This document shows, piece by piece, positions 1 to 7,705 of a stretch of DNA of 12,600 nt. The notes under the pieces are model-generated. The model was given only the letters and a program-made list of their open reading frames with translations, made no database searches and was not told the DNA's origin. Position numbers and translations under genes: made by a program. How positions within the stretch are numbered: the first letter of the stretch is position 1; the number at the start of each line of letters is the position of its first letter. Source of the DNA: Nitrospiraceae bacterium (GTDB lineage: Bacteria; Nitrospirota; Nitrospiria; Nitrospirales; Nitrospiraceae); the NCBI GenBank assembly GCA_014534095.1, contig JACVSD010000049.1:1-12600 (forward strand). Direction: 5' to 3'.

Positions 1-279
1 AGTGATCCGCTTCCGGCCGACACGCTGTTCGGAAAAGCCGTGAAAGGTCAGTATGACGGCATCGTGGCCCTGTATCACGATCAAGGCTTGATTCCGCTTA
101 AGCTCGTGGCATTCGGGACCTGTGTGAACCTGACTGTGGGTTTACCGATCATTCGCACCTCGGTCGATCATGGCACGGCGTGCGATATCGTGGGGAAAGG
201 GATTGCCGATCCAGGCAGTCTGTTGGAGGCCGTGAAGCTCGCAGCGAAGATCGCCGCCAGCCGGCTCGCCGTGCACTGA
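1..279 (+). CDS. pdxA: 4-hydroxythreonine-4-phosphate dehydrogenase, C-terminal part (partial)
   Basis: PdxA oxidises 4-phosphohydroxy-L-threonine with NAD(P)+ in the DXP-dependent pathway to pyridoxal 5'-phosphate; it is a cytosolic, metal-dependent dimer. The reading frame is open from the first base, so the gene begins outside the window and only the last 92 residues are visible. They carry strong family signatures: [13 protein letters not shown] (here DPLPADTLF), [24 protein letters not shown] and GKGIADP. The histidines in YHDQ and SVDHGTA correspond to metal ligands of the family. The C-terminus looks complete and of normal length. The order pdxA then rsmA, seen here with one small gene between, is a classic bacterial arrangement. 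The 88-bp gap to the next likely start leaves the operon link open. Confidence 0.96.
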   Translation, partial: SDPLPADTLFGKAVKGQYDGIVALYHDQGLIPLKLVAFGTCVNLTVGLPIIRTSVDHGTACDIVGKGIADPGSLLEAVKLAAKIAASRLAVH

Positions 280-367
280 GCCGGCGATTCATCTTTTGGC
301 CTCGCCTGCTGCCAACCGGTCTGCGTTGAACGTTCTCAACTCGAATCAGAAAAGGATTGGATCAGAG

Positions 368-685
368 ATGTCAGGCGATACTTCCAAAGCGCTGGCTGTG
401 GTGCAGGCGCAAATCAAAGAACTGGACGCGCTGGCCAAGCAGACGCTCGTCGATCTGAATACCATGGCGGGGGCCGAACGCGTCGCGAGGTGGAAAGCAA
501 AAACCGCCGGGCTCCTCTCAGAAGCGGTTGGTCAAACAGAGGCGCAGCGATTTGCCGCGTTGCAGCCCGGGCCATCGTTCACGAATGATCTGGTTGAGGA
601 GTTCACGGATCTGATCGAGACCTACCGCACACCGCTGATGACCCTGGCGAAGCAATTGTCGCAAGCTCCTCGCGCCGGGAGTTGA
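368..685 (+). CDS. small helical hypothetical protein between pdxA and rsmA
   Basis: I do not recognise this family. The frame is open from a TTG at 296, but I prefer ATG 368, which gives 105 aa. The segment before it translates to a low-quality Ala/Ser/Asn-rich stretch, and an AAAGGA ribosome-binding site lies at 351-356. The protein appears soluble and mostly alpha-helical, rich in Ala, Leu, Gln and Glu. It has no Cys, no signal peptide and no membrane segment. Heptad-like patterns (LAVVQAQIKELDALAKQ and later LVEEFTDLIETY) suggest a helical bundle or short coiled coil. Its stop is 3 bp before the rsmA start, so it is probably co-transcribed and coupled with rsmA. The ribosome-binding site of rsmA lies inside its last codons. 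A role linked to rsmA or pdxA is only a guess from position. Confidence 0.75.
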   Translation: MSGDTSKALAVVQAQIKELDALAKQTLVDLNTMAGAERVARWKAKTAGLLSEAVGQTEAQRFAALQPGPSFTNDLVEEFTDLIETYRTPLMTLAKQLSQAPRAGS

Positions 686-688
686 CGG

Positions 689-1492
689 GTGGAACTCTCC
701 GATCCGCCCGCCGCAATCAAGCGGCTCGGACAGAACTTCCTCATCGATCCCAACATCGTCCGTAAGATCGTCACGGTCGCCGAGATTGCACCTCACGACA
801 GTGTGCTCGAAGTGGGACCAGGCCGCGGAATACTCACCGATGCACTCTGTCACGCGGCGGGTCGCGTGACCGCCATCGAGATCGATCCTCGGCTGCATGC
901 CTATCTTGCCGAGCGACAACCGCAGTTCCAGAACCTCACCCTTCTCCTGGACGATGCCATGACCTATCCGCTCGAGCAGGTGCCGGCAGGTACGCTCGTC
1001 GTGGCCAATCTGCCGTACTACATCTCCACGCCGTTGCTGTTCCGATTCCTGGACCATCACGTGCGATTTCCGCGTCTGGTGCTGATGCTGCAGGATGAGG
1101 TGGCCGATCGGTTGGCTGCGAAACCGGGCAGTGGGGTTTACGGCGTCCTCTCCGTGATGGCGCAATACAGCGCCGACATCACGAAAGCGTTTCGGGTATC
1201 GCCGCACTGTTTCAGGCCGCGTCCGGAGGTCGGCTCCGCCGTGGTGGTCCTGCGGATGAAGGAACACCGCGACTTGAGACCGGAGGACGAGCCCCGCTTT
1301 GGCGCATTGGTCAAAGCGGCCTTCGCCCATCGACGCAAGACGCTCGTGAACTCGTTGAAGGACGAAGGATACGGTCACGAGTCCGTGCAGGCTGCGCTTG
1401 CGTCGCTTCGGTTGGCCCCGGCTGTGCGTGCCGAAGTGCTGTCCGTCGCCGACTTCATTGAGCTGACGACACGTATCGCTGCGCACCCGTAG
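689..1492 (+). CDS. rsmA: 16S rRNA (adenine1518-N6/adenine1519-N6)-dimethyltransferase RsmA
   Basis: RsmA (KsgA) uses S-adenosylmethionine to dimethylate two adjacent adenines in the 3'-terminal helix of 16S rRNA, a late checkpoint in 30S assembly. The 267-aa length is typical. The N-terminus has the RLGQNFLID signature (residues 12-20). The Rossmann SAM-binding motif GPGRGILT is at 43-50, followed by the acidic EIDPRL at 64-69. The target-adenine motif NLPYY is at 107-111. The C-terminal helical domain has the conserved FAHRRKTL at 212-219. The start is GTG 689, with GGGAG at 677-681 at a good distance. It lies directly behind the small hypothetical gene and converges with the MotB-like gene, leaving only 9 bp between the two stop codons. 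Confidence 0.97.
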   Translation: MELSDPPAAIKRLGQNFLIDPNIVRKIVTVAEIAPHDSVLEVGPGRGILTDALCHAAGRVTAIEIDPRLHAYLAERQPQFQNLTLLLDDAMTYPLEQVPAGTLVVANLPYYISTPLLFRFLDHHVRFPRLVLMLQDEVADRLAAKPGSGVYGVLSVMAQYSADITKAFRVSPHCFRPRPEVGSAVVVLRMKEHRDLRPEDEPRFGALVKAAFAHRRKTLVNSLKDEGYGHESVQAALASLRLAPAVRAEVLSVADFIELTTRIAAHP

Positions 1493-1494
1493 CG

Positions 1495-1514
1495 ACAGCC
1501 GTCATTGGGGCTGT
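1495..1514. terminator. weak hairpin between convergent stops
   Basis: ACAGCC at 1495-1500 can pair with GGCTGT at 1509-1514 around an 8-nt loop. The hairpin sits exactly where rsmA and the MotB-like gene meet tail to tail and overlaps the end of the latter. It has only 6 bp and no T-tract on either side, so a bidirectional terminator role is tentative. Confidence 0.25.
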
Positions 1515-2128
1515 AGATGGATCTTGAAGATGACTCGCCGGCTTTTGTCGCGGTTCGGATAGCCTGCCGTCGTGTGAAGCAAGTCTTGTTTGCCACGTCC
1601 CGTGGCTGAGCTCTTCTTGAGAAAGCATTCGTATGCCCACGGGAGTCGGGCGCGGATGACGTCCAGTCCTTTCACAAAGACGGCGAAGGAACGGTCTTGG
1701 CTCAGCTTCAGATTGAGAATGTCCTCGCCGTGATCGTCGGTGTGCCCTTCGATAACGAACGACTCGACTTCATGGCCGTGCGGGCCGCACATCATCGCGG
1801 CGTAGTGCGGCATGGTTTCCTCCAGGAACACCTCGGCGGAAGGAAGGAGCGTGCTTTTCCCAGTCTCAAAATTCAGCATCCCGTCGGGGACGACCACCGT
1901 CATCAGACGGGGGTCGTCTGTCTGCGGCTCGACGGCTAGGTGGAGCGGCTTGAGGCGGTGCGCGAGATCGGCGGTGCTCTGCGGTATCGGCTTGGGGTTG
2001 CCTTCCTCCACGCGTGTGAGGTGGGCGGCCAATAGCAGAATAAAGATGACGGCCAGTGAGGTCATCAGATCTGCGATTCCGCTGGCCGACGAGCCGTCGG
2101 GTTGGTCTTGTAAGAAGGCCGATTTCAC
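1502..2128 (-). CDS. MotB/OmpA-like stator protein, ZorB-like
   Basis: The 208-aa protein has a short N-terminus, one membrane helix at about 18-38 and a periplasmic OmpA-like domain at about 76-205. The helix begins IADLMTSLAVIFILLL. Its Asp20 sits where the proton-binding Asp of MotB and ZorB lies (ADxMT pattern). The OmpA-like part shows VIEGHTDD (125-132), LSQDRS (142-147) and NRDKSRRV (192-199), the usual peptidoglycan-binding landmarks. It should pair with the upstream MotA/ExbB-like protein to form an inner-membrane ion channel anchored to the cell wall. The GTG start overlaps the stop of the upstream gene (GTGA), which implies translational coupling. MotB proper, TolR/ExbD relatives and ZorB are all possible. 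ZorB-like fits best because of the ADLMTSL-type helix and the partner's form. No flagellar genes are nearby. Confidence 0.85.
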   Translation of the reverse strand: MKSAFLQDQPDGSSASGIADLMTSLAVIFILLLAAHLTRVEEGNPKPIPQSTADLAHRLKPLHLAVEPQTDDPRLMTVVVPDGMLNFETGKSTLLPSAEVFLEETMPHYAAMMCGPHGHEVESFVIEGHTDDHGEDILNLKLSQDRSFAVFVKGLDVIRARLPWAYECFLKKSSATGRGKQDLLHTTAGYPNRDKSRRVIFKIHLQPQ

Positions 2129-3288
2129 GCCGATCTTCTTGCGTCCGTCGTGCCCGTCCGGCCACGCGACAGCGCCGAACCGGATGCCCGATGCTGCCTG
2201 AGCCGGTCAAACAGGCTGTCTCGCTCGGCATCCGTAAGCTCGACAGGCCGGTTCGCGGAATGGCTCAAGTCCCGGATGGCCACCATCAGCGGGTCCAGGA
2301 GCGGACGCAGGGCCTTCTGCATCTCGTGTCCGATGTCGGCGGCCAGCTTCTCATCACGGGATGCGATCGATTGCGGCCTATTCAGGGCCGCGAGTGACTG
2401 TGACACCGTGGTGAGTGCAGCCACCGTGGATTGAAGCTGCTGCTGCACCGTCTGCATCTGTTGATGCGCCGGATCCGTCCGGATGGCGGTCGACATGGTG
2501 GCGGCTGGTGCCAGACTGCCGGCAAGGCTCTGATCCAACACCTTCTGTGGAAACATCTCGTCGAGCAAGGACACGGCGGCTCGATGATGGCCGGCCAATC
2601 TGTACCACAGAGACTTCTCCAGCAGCATGAACGCATTGGAGCAGGCGAGCCCCACGATCGACGTGACAAATTTTCCGGCGAGGCCGTTGATCAGCCCTTG
2701 CATGCCGTCGATCTGCGATCCGGTCGCATGGAGCTTGCTGAGCCCGACCAAGATGGCGAGAAACGTGAACATCAGGCCGATGCCCGTCAGGAAGGACGGT
2801 AGCTGGTGGTACAAGCGCATGTTGAGGTGGTTGGCGCAGACCGAGTCAAAAGAGAACACGTCGGCAGCGGCTCGCTGCGCGTAGACTCTCGGCTCAGTGA
2901 ACCAGGCCGCTTGTTCGATCGCGAGGGTCTTCCGGTAGGACAACCACTCGCCCGCGAGGATCGGTTCCGCGCGCATGAGGCGGTCCAGTTGTTCGAGATC
3001 GTCCAGATCACGCCGGCCCTCCGCCGGGTGCGTCGAGTGTTTCGCCAAAGACGGAATGACGATCCATTCATCGCTCCTCTGAAGGCGTGACCCGGCCAGA
3101 CGTGCCGCACCGGTTCGAGCCCGTTCGAAGGCACGACGGAGATGCAGCGTGCCCCGGATAAGCATCACGCCATGCCAGAGGCACAATGCGAGAATACCGG
3201 CGGCTCCGAGCCAACTAAGCATCGGGCTTTGGAACCCGCCCGCCAGCGGCACGTCTTGGATGAGAAACCGCCAAGCCTCTTCTACCAT
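2125..3288 (-). CDS. MotA/TolQ/ExbB-family proton channel protein, ZorA-like
   Basis: The 387-aa protein has a first membrane helix at about 24-44, a cytoplasmic section at about 46-160, and two closely spaced helices at about 164-184 (LPSFLTGIGLMFTFLAILVGL) and 204-224 (AGKFVTSIVGLACSNAF). The latter pair has the Pro/Gly/Thr-rich form of MotA/ExbB channel helices and resembles ZorA. The tail (about 235-387) is cytoplasmic. It includes a Gln-rich, probably coiled-coil stretch at 274-302 and ends in a basic, low-complexity region. ZorA of described Zorya systems has a long helical cytoplasmic tail; this one is short. It should assemble with the downstream MotB-like protein. The start is ATG 3288, with a GAGAG element about 8 nt upstream. 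It is divergent from ftsK. Function beyond ion-driven force transmission is unknown. Confidence 0.85.
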   Translation of the reverse strand: MVEEAWRFLIQDVPLAGGFQSPMLSWLGAAGILALCLWHGVMLIRGTLHLRRAFERARTGAARLAGSRLQRSDEWIVIPSLAKHSTHPAEGRRDLDDLEQLDRLMRAEPILAGEWLSYRKTLAIEQAAWFTEPRVYAQRAAADVFSFDSVCANHLNMRLYHQLPSFLTGIGLMFTFLAILVGLSKLHATGSQIDGMQGLINGLAGKFVTSIVGLACSNAFMLLEKSLWYRLAGHHRAAVSLLDEMFPQKVLDQSLAGSLAPAATMSTAIRTDPAHQQMQTVQQQLQSTVAALTTVSQSLAALNRPQSIASRDEKLAADIGHEMQKALRPLLDPLMVAIRDLSHSANRPVELTDAERDSLFDRLRQHRASGSALSRGRTGTTDARRSA

Positions 3289-3583
3289 ATAGGGTCTCTC
3301 ATGATCTGATGGCGTCAGTTGGGCAACGCAGAAGCCCTCCTTGGATCTCCAACAATCGTGCCACCAGAAGCCGCATGATTTCCCAGCAATGCGGTTGGAG
3401 CCTCGTGTGACGGCAGCGGAGAGAAGAAGGTATTGCCGCCACTAGGCAATTTCTGTCGCAGTAGAACGGCCCGCGCGTCTATAGATATGGTGCAGGAATG
3501 CTCTCGAAGCGCTCTTCGACGAAACGCAGAGAAAACGAAGTCGGTTTGAAATGACTTCCCCCCTGTGGTAGCATCCGCCGGCT
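3289..3583. other. intergenic region between divergent zorA-like gene and ftsK
   Basis: This 295-bp stretch has no convincing gene. It must hold the promoters of both flanking units. The only clear sigma70-type candidate I see is the ftsK-facing one at 3546-3574. A strong AGGAGG on the minus strand (3346-3351) is followed by a TTG that meets a stop after three codons, so it does not mark a gene. No strong hairpin or long repeat was noticed. Confidence 0.6.
3546..3574 (+). promoter_or_regulatory. candidate sigma70-type promoter of ftsK
   Basis: TTGAAA at 3546-3551 and TAGCAT at 3569-3574 are separated by exactly 17 bp. The expected transcription start, about 7 nt further on, falls at or just before the ATG of ftsK at 3584. 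If used, this promoter would give a leaderless or nearly leaderless ftsK mRNA, consistent with the absence of a visible ribosome-binding site there. The match is by eye only. Confidence 0.45.
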
Positions 3584-6016
3584 ATGGGTGTGACCACCTC
3601 GGTGAAGCGGGGCGAAACCCGCCGCGCCCCTTCTCCCCCCTCTCACATTCAGCGGGAAGTCATCGGCGTGATCCTGATCGCGCTGAGCTTGCTTACGTTA
3701 TTGAGCCTCTTATCCTTCGTGCCGGGCGAGGCGAAGACCGTCGCAGCCGGCGCGCCGTCCCCCACGCCTCCACGTAACCTGATCGGCTCTTTCGGCGCCG
3801 TCCTGGCCGGGGGGTTCTTTTATTTGATCGGCGGGGCCGCTTATTTCTTTCCTCCCCTGCTCGCGCGTCTGGGCCTCCGCTGCTTCTCTCAGGCACCGGT
3901 CGGTATCCGGCTTCGGACGGCCGGTAGTTCGCTTGCCGCCGTCTGCTTTTTAAGTGCCTTTCTTCATCTGGAGGCGACGGCGGTTCCGACATTGACGAGC
4001 GGGATGGTCTCGCGGGGGATGGCTGGAGGGATCGGAGGACAAGTGATTGCCGAAGGTTTGCGTGCGGTCTTTGCGAGTACGGGCGCGCACATCCTGATCA
4101 TCGCCGGATTTCTTGTCTCGCTGCTGTTTACGACGCCACTCTCCTTAACTGAGGTCGTCAGCCGAATGCCCGAACGATGGGCGGCTCTGCGCGGGTGGCT
4201 TCGCGCCGTGATGCCGGCCCCGTCGGCAGAAGCGCCGCCCGAACCGAGTCCTCGGAGGCAGAAAGCCAGGACGGCGAAGGGCGCCCGTCCGATTGTTGCT
4301 GAAGAACCCCTGTCCGCGGTGTTCCAGGATGATGAACCGGCGGAGTCCATCGCCACGCCCGATCCACCCATTATTCAGCCCCCTATCTCGGCGGCTCAAT
4401 CCGTCATCCACAACGACGGCGCCGAACCGGAGGTCCTGCCGGTTCAGGCCGAGAGCGGAAATTATCGTCTCCCCGATGCGAATCTGTTGCTGAGCGACCC
4501 GTCCGGTCCCGTAAGCCGCATGTCAGATGAGGAGCTGAAAGCGCAGTCCGATGTACTGTCTCGCGCATTGGGCAGCTTCGGCATTGACGGCAAGGTGACC
4601 GAAGTAAGACCCGGGCCCGTTGTCACTATGTATGAATTTGAGCCGGCGCCAGGTACCAAAGTCGCGCGCATCGTGAACCTGGCCGATGATCTGGCGCTCC
4701 ATTTGAAAGCGACCAGTTTGCGCATTGTGGCGCCGCTGCCGGGCAAGTCAGTGGTGGGCATCGAAGTGCCCAACCGGTCCCGTGAAACGGTGTCCATGAA
4801 GGAGGTGTTGCTGAGCGACGCCTTCCTGCGGGCCCGTTCGAAACTTACGTTGGCGATCGGAAAGGACATCTTTGGGGCTCCGGTGACGGCGGATCTTGCC
4901 AAGATGCCTCATCTCCTCGTGGCGGGCGCGACGGGAGCGGGAAAGAGCGTGGGATTGAACACGATGCTTCTGAGCATTCTGTTTTCTGCCAAGCCGAGCG
5001 AAGTCAAACTCCTCTTGATCGATCCGAAGATGCTGGAATTCCAGTCCTATGATGGCATTCCGCACCTACTCCGCCCGGTCATTACGGATGCAAAGTCGGC
5101 TGCCAAAGGGTTGGGGTGGGTGGTATCCGAAATGGAACGGCGCTACAAGCTGCTGGCGGAGGCCGAGGTCAGGAATATTGACGCGTACAATCGAAAGGTG
5201 GCCGGGCTTCATGAAGCCTTCGCGGACCGGGAGGCGCGCGCGGCGCAAGCTGAACTTCCGATTCAGTTCTTGTCGGAGGAAGACCGGTTGTCGGCCGGGG
5301 AAACGGCCATTGCGGAGGGCGAGCCAGGCTGCATGCAACCCAAACCCACGCCGCCGGAACCGCTGCCTTTCATTGTGGTCATGATCGATGAGTTGGCCGA
5401 CCTCATGATGGTGGCGCCCAAGGATGTGGAAGACAAGATCGCCCGGCTTGCGCAAATGGCGCGCGCGTCCGGCATTCATTTGGTCCTGGCGACTCAGCGG
5501 CCTTCGGTCGATGTGCTGACGGGGCTGATCAAAGCCAATTTTCCGGCCCGCATTGCCTTTCAGGTTTCCTCTAAAACGGACTCGCGAACCATCTTGGACG
5601 CCAACGGTGCCGAAGCGTTGCTTGGCCGTGGTGACATGCTCTATTTGGCGTCGGGCACCGGCCGCTTGGCGCGCTTGCATGGCTCTTTTGTCTCGGACGA
5701 CGATGTGCGCGCGGTGGTCGACTTCGTGAAGAAGCAAGCCATGCCGACCTATAATCAAGAACTGCAATCGCTCAAGCAGGAAGAGGCGGCGGAGGAGGAG
5801 GCGAAGGACGACGTGTACGAGCAGGCGAAGGAATTGGTTCTGTCTTCCGGCCAGGCCTCGGCCTCGCTGATCCAACGGCGTTTGCGGGTGGGCTATCCGC
5901 GCGCCGCCCGCATGATCGAACAGATGGAAGCAGACGGCATTGTAAGCGCCGCAGGACGGGACGGGCGGCGCGAGGTGCTAGGCCGCCGAGGTCCGGTCGG
6001 AGCGACGGAAGCATGA
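3584..6016 (+). CDS. ftsK: DNA translocase FtsK
   Basis: FtsK pumps chromosomal DNA through the closing septum and coordinates chromosome dimer resolution with division. This 810-aa copy has an N-terminal membrane part with four likely helices within residues 22-190. A Pro/Ala-rich linker (about 210-300) follows. The alpha/beta motor contains MYEFEPAPGTK, Walker A GATGAGKS (448-455), DPKMLEF, Walker B VVMIDE (D602, E603) and LATQRPSVDV. The C-terminal gamma winged helix is at about 745-805 (SASLIQRRLRVGYPRAARMI), which in known FtsK reads the KOPS polarity sites. Between YNRKV (535-539) and Walker B lies an unusually long, charged and Pro-rich insert of about 55 residues. No Shine-Dalgarno is seen before ATG 3584; GTG 3602 is a possible alternative. 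The stop overlaps lolA (ATGA). Confidence 0.97.
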   Translation: MGVTTSVKRGETRRAPSPPSHIQREVIGVILIALSLLTLLSLLSFVPGEAKTVAAGAPSPTPPRNLIGSFGAVLAGGFFYLIGGAAYFFPPLLARLGLRCFSQAPVGIRLRTAGSSLAAVCFLSAFLHLEATAVPTLTSGMVSRGMAGGIGGQVIAEGLRAVFASTGAHILIIAGFLVSLLFTTPLSLTEVVSRMPERWAALRGWLRAVMPAPSAEAPPEPSPRRQKARTAKGARPIVAEEPLSAVFQDDEPAESIATPDPPIIQPPISAAQSVIHNDGAEPEVLPVQAESGNYRLPDANLLLSDPSGPVSRMSDEELKAQSDVLSRALGSFGIDGKVTEVRPGPVVTMYEFEPAPGTKVARIVNLADDLALHLKATSLRIVAPLPGKSVVGIEVPNRSRETVSMKEVLLSDAFLRARSKLTLAIGKDIFGAPVTADLAKMPHLLVAGATGAGKSVGLNTMLLSILFSAKPSEVKLLLIDPKMLEFQSYDGIPHLLRPVITDAKSAAKGLGWVVSEMERRYKLLAEAEVRNIDAYNRKVAGLHEAFADREARAAQAELPIQFLSEEDRLSAGETAIAEGEPGCMQPKPTPPEPLPFIVVMIDELADLMMVAPKDVEDKIARLAQMARASGIHLVLATQRPSVDVLTGLIKANFPARIAFQVSSKTDSRTILDANGAEALLGRGDMLYLASGTGRLARLHGSFVSDDDVRAVVDFVKKQAMPTYNQELQSLKQEEAAEEEAKDDVYEQAKELVLSSGQASASLIQRRLRVGYPRAARMIEQMEADGIVSAAGRDGRREVLGRRGPVGATEA

Positions 6017-6720
6017 GGGGCGCGATTCTGGGCCTGATGCTCGGCCTGCTGCTGGTGACACCGACGTCGGCGGCGAATGAAAGCGCTGATGAAAAGGCCC
6101 TCCAGGAAGTGCGCGAGGTAGTCAAGCAGCTGCAGGCTCGCTACGAAAAAACAAAGGACTTGCAGGCCGATTTTACTCAAAAGACGAGGATCGAGGGATT
6201 CGAACGGCCGGTGGTGTCCTCGGGCAGAGTCTATATTAAGAAACCGGGTCGGCTCCGGTGGGACTACCTCGATCCGGCGAACGAAGAGATTTATGTCAAC
6301 CACAACGACGTGAAAGTCTATGTGCCCGAGCACAAACAAGTGCTGGTCGGCAAGCTGACCCAGATGGCGGCGTCGAAGGCCCCGCTGGAATTATTGCAGG
6401 GCGCGGCGAAGCTGGATGAATCCTTCGAGGTCGAACCGGCGCAAGGGAAGGAGCGGGGCGTAGGGGGGCTTCCCTTGCTCTCGCTCACTCCAAAAGCCAA
6501 AGAGCAAGAGTCCACACGCGGCCTCCAGCGGATTGTGGTGGAGGTCTTTCCCAAGACCTATTTCATCAGGACCGTGAGGCTCCAAGAGGCCAACGGTAAT
6601 GTGGCGACATTCGAATTTTCAGACTTGAAGCCGAATGTCGGGCTGGGCCGGGAGTTGTTCGACTTTAAAGCTCCTCCCGATGTCGAGGTGGTGAAAGCGC
6701 CGGCGCTCAATGGTCCGTAG
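6013..6720 (+). CDS. lolA: outer-membrane lipoprotein carrier protein LolA
   Basis: LolA takes lipoproteins from the LolCDE exporter and carries them across the periplasm to the outer-membrane acceptor. The 235-aa precursor starts with a signal peptide (about 1-20, MRGAILGLMLGLLLV then TPTSA), probably cut after Ala20. There is no lipobox Cys, as expected for a soluble carrier. Family landmarks follow: LQADFTQK, SSGRVYIKKPGRLRWDY, the phrase VKVYVPEHKQVLV, and near the end FSDLKPNVGL and ELFDFKAPP. The beta-barrel half that binds acyl chains is rich in hydrophobic residues. The ATG overlaps the ftsK stop codon, so the two are translationally coupled. ftsK-lolA is a common pair in bacteria. 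It supports a diderm cell envelope. No LolB was seen in the window. Confidence 0.94.
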   Translation: MRGAILGLMLGLLLVTPTSAANESADEKALQEVREVVKQLQARYEKTKDLQADFTQKTRIEGFERPVVSSGRVYIKKPGRLRWDYLDPANEEIYVNHNDVKVYVPEHKQVLVGKLTQMAASKAPLELLQGAAKLDESFEVEPAQGKERGVGGLPLLSLTPKAKEQESTRGLQRIVVEVFPKTYFIRTVRLQEANGNVATFEFSDLKPNVGLGRELFDFKAPPDVEVVKAPALNGP

Positions 6721-6772
6721 TCGGTAGGGGAAACTAGAAGAACAGCGGTCGGATAAGAAGGACGCAGCCAGC

Positions 6773-7549
6773 ATGACAGTAGAAACAGAAAGCGTGTCTA
6801 TGGCCCTCGAGCGAGCCGTCGCGGCGTTGGATGAAGAGCGGCTGTCTCGCGAGTACTGGGAACAGAACGAATTCGTCCTGATCAAGCAGTTTTTGCCGCG
6901 TGCGTTCGTGGAGAGCATGCTCGTCCCGCTGGCGCAGGACATGAAAGCCGATTTGAATCGCAATTACATCCCCGGGCATAAGAAGGGCGGAAGCGTCAGC
7001 TATTACACGGTACAAGAGAAGGGGCCGGCTTTTCTCGATCTCTATCGGTCGGATTCCTTCAAGGCGTTCCTGAGCCGCCTGACCCAGGCCTCACTGACGC
7101 TCTGTCCGGACAACGACCCACATTCCTGTGCCTTGTATTACTATACGGAGCCCGGAGACCACATCGGGTTCCACTATGACACCTCTTATTACAAGGGGGC
7201 TCGGTATACAATTCTGATGGGCATTGTGGACCGGTCGATTCAGTGCAAGCTGGTGTGCGCCTTATATAAGGACCATCCGACCCGGCCTGTTCGGCATGTC
7301 GAACTCATTACCGAACCGGGCGACCTTGTGATTTTTAACGGTGATAAGTTGTGGCACGCGGTCACGCCGTTGGGTGAGGGGGAAGAGCGCATTGCCTTGA
7401 CGATGGAGTATGTCACCGATCCTAACATGAGTCCGTTCAAGCGCCTGTATTCCAATCTCAAGGATTCGTACGCGTATTTTGGACTCGCTACCGTCTTCAA
7501 GCGGGCCTTTCTCACCTCTAAGCGCCTGTCCCTCAGCTCCAAACGCTAA
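6773..7549 (+). CDS. 2-oxoglutarate/Fe(II)-dependent oxygenase, prolyl-hydroxylase-like
   Basis: The 258-aa protein appears soluble and has the double-stranded beta-helix signatures of the Fe(II)/2OG dioxygenases. The metal ligands are visible as HYD (His134, Asp136) within GFHYDTSYY and as the distal His195 in LWHAVTPL. Arg206, 11 residues after the distal His, is in the expected place for binding 2-oxoglutarate. An EPGDLVIFNGDKLWH stretch (181-195) is typical of prolyl-4-hydroxylase-like members. The substrate cannot be told from sequence; small molecules, amino acids and protein side chains are all known in this superfamily. The C-terminus (about 240-258) is basic and Ser/Lys-rich. AAGAAGGA at 6755-6762 precedes ATG 6773. 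It follows lolA by 52 bp in the same direction and may share its transcript, but no functional link is evident. Confidence 0.88.
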   Translation: MTVETESVSMALERAVAALDEERLSREYWEQNEFVLIKQFLPRAFVESMLVPLAQDMKADLNRNYIPGHKKGGSVSYYTVQEKGPAFLDLYRSDSFKAFLSRLTQASLTLCPDNDPHSCALYYYTEPGDHIGFHYDTSYYKGARYTILMGIVDRSIQCKLVCALYKDHPTRPVRHVELITEPGDLVIFNGDKLWHAVTPLGEGEERIALTMEYVTDPNMSPFKRLYSNLKDSYAYFGLATVFKRAFLTSKRLSLSSKR

Positions 7550-7705
7550 CCTATCGAGCCAGCCCATCTTCTTGCGGACGTTCGCTCCCCGGATCCATTG
7601 TCCGGCTCATGGCAGTGGAATGAAATCCACGCGGCTTGGCAACCGCATGCGTACCGTCTCCTGCCGTGCCGTTTCGTATGTTTGATAAGACAGGTCGTGG
7701 GAGAA

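Noticed and set aside
296..367. TTG 296 as the start of the small gene before rsmA
   Set aside because: ATG 368 has a better ribosome-binding site, and the extra 24 residues look non-coding.
518..1486. 322-aa open frame on the minus strand opposite rsmA
   Set aside because: It lies antisense to the clearly coding rsmA, is rich in Arg, His and Gln, shows no motif, and arises from high-GC codon bias.
5066..5875. 269-aa open frame on the minus strand opposite the ftsK motor domain
   Set aside because: It is a shadow of ftsK with Arg/His-rich low-quality sequence and no recognisable domain.
7550..7705. Possible terminators between the convergent oxygenase and CopD-like genes
   Set aside because: Small stems (CCGGA/TCCGG at 7589-7605 and GTGGA/TCCAC at 7615-7630) have 5 bp each and no T-tract; too weak to call.
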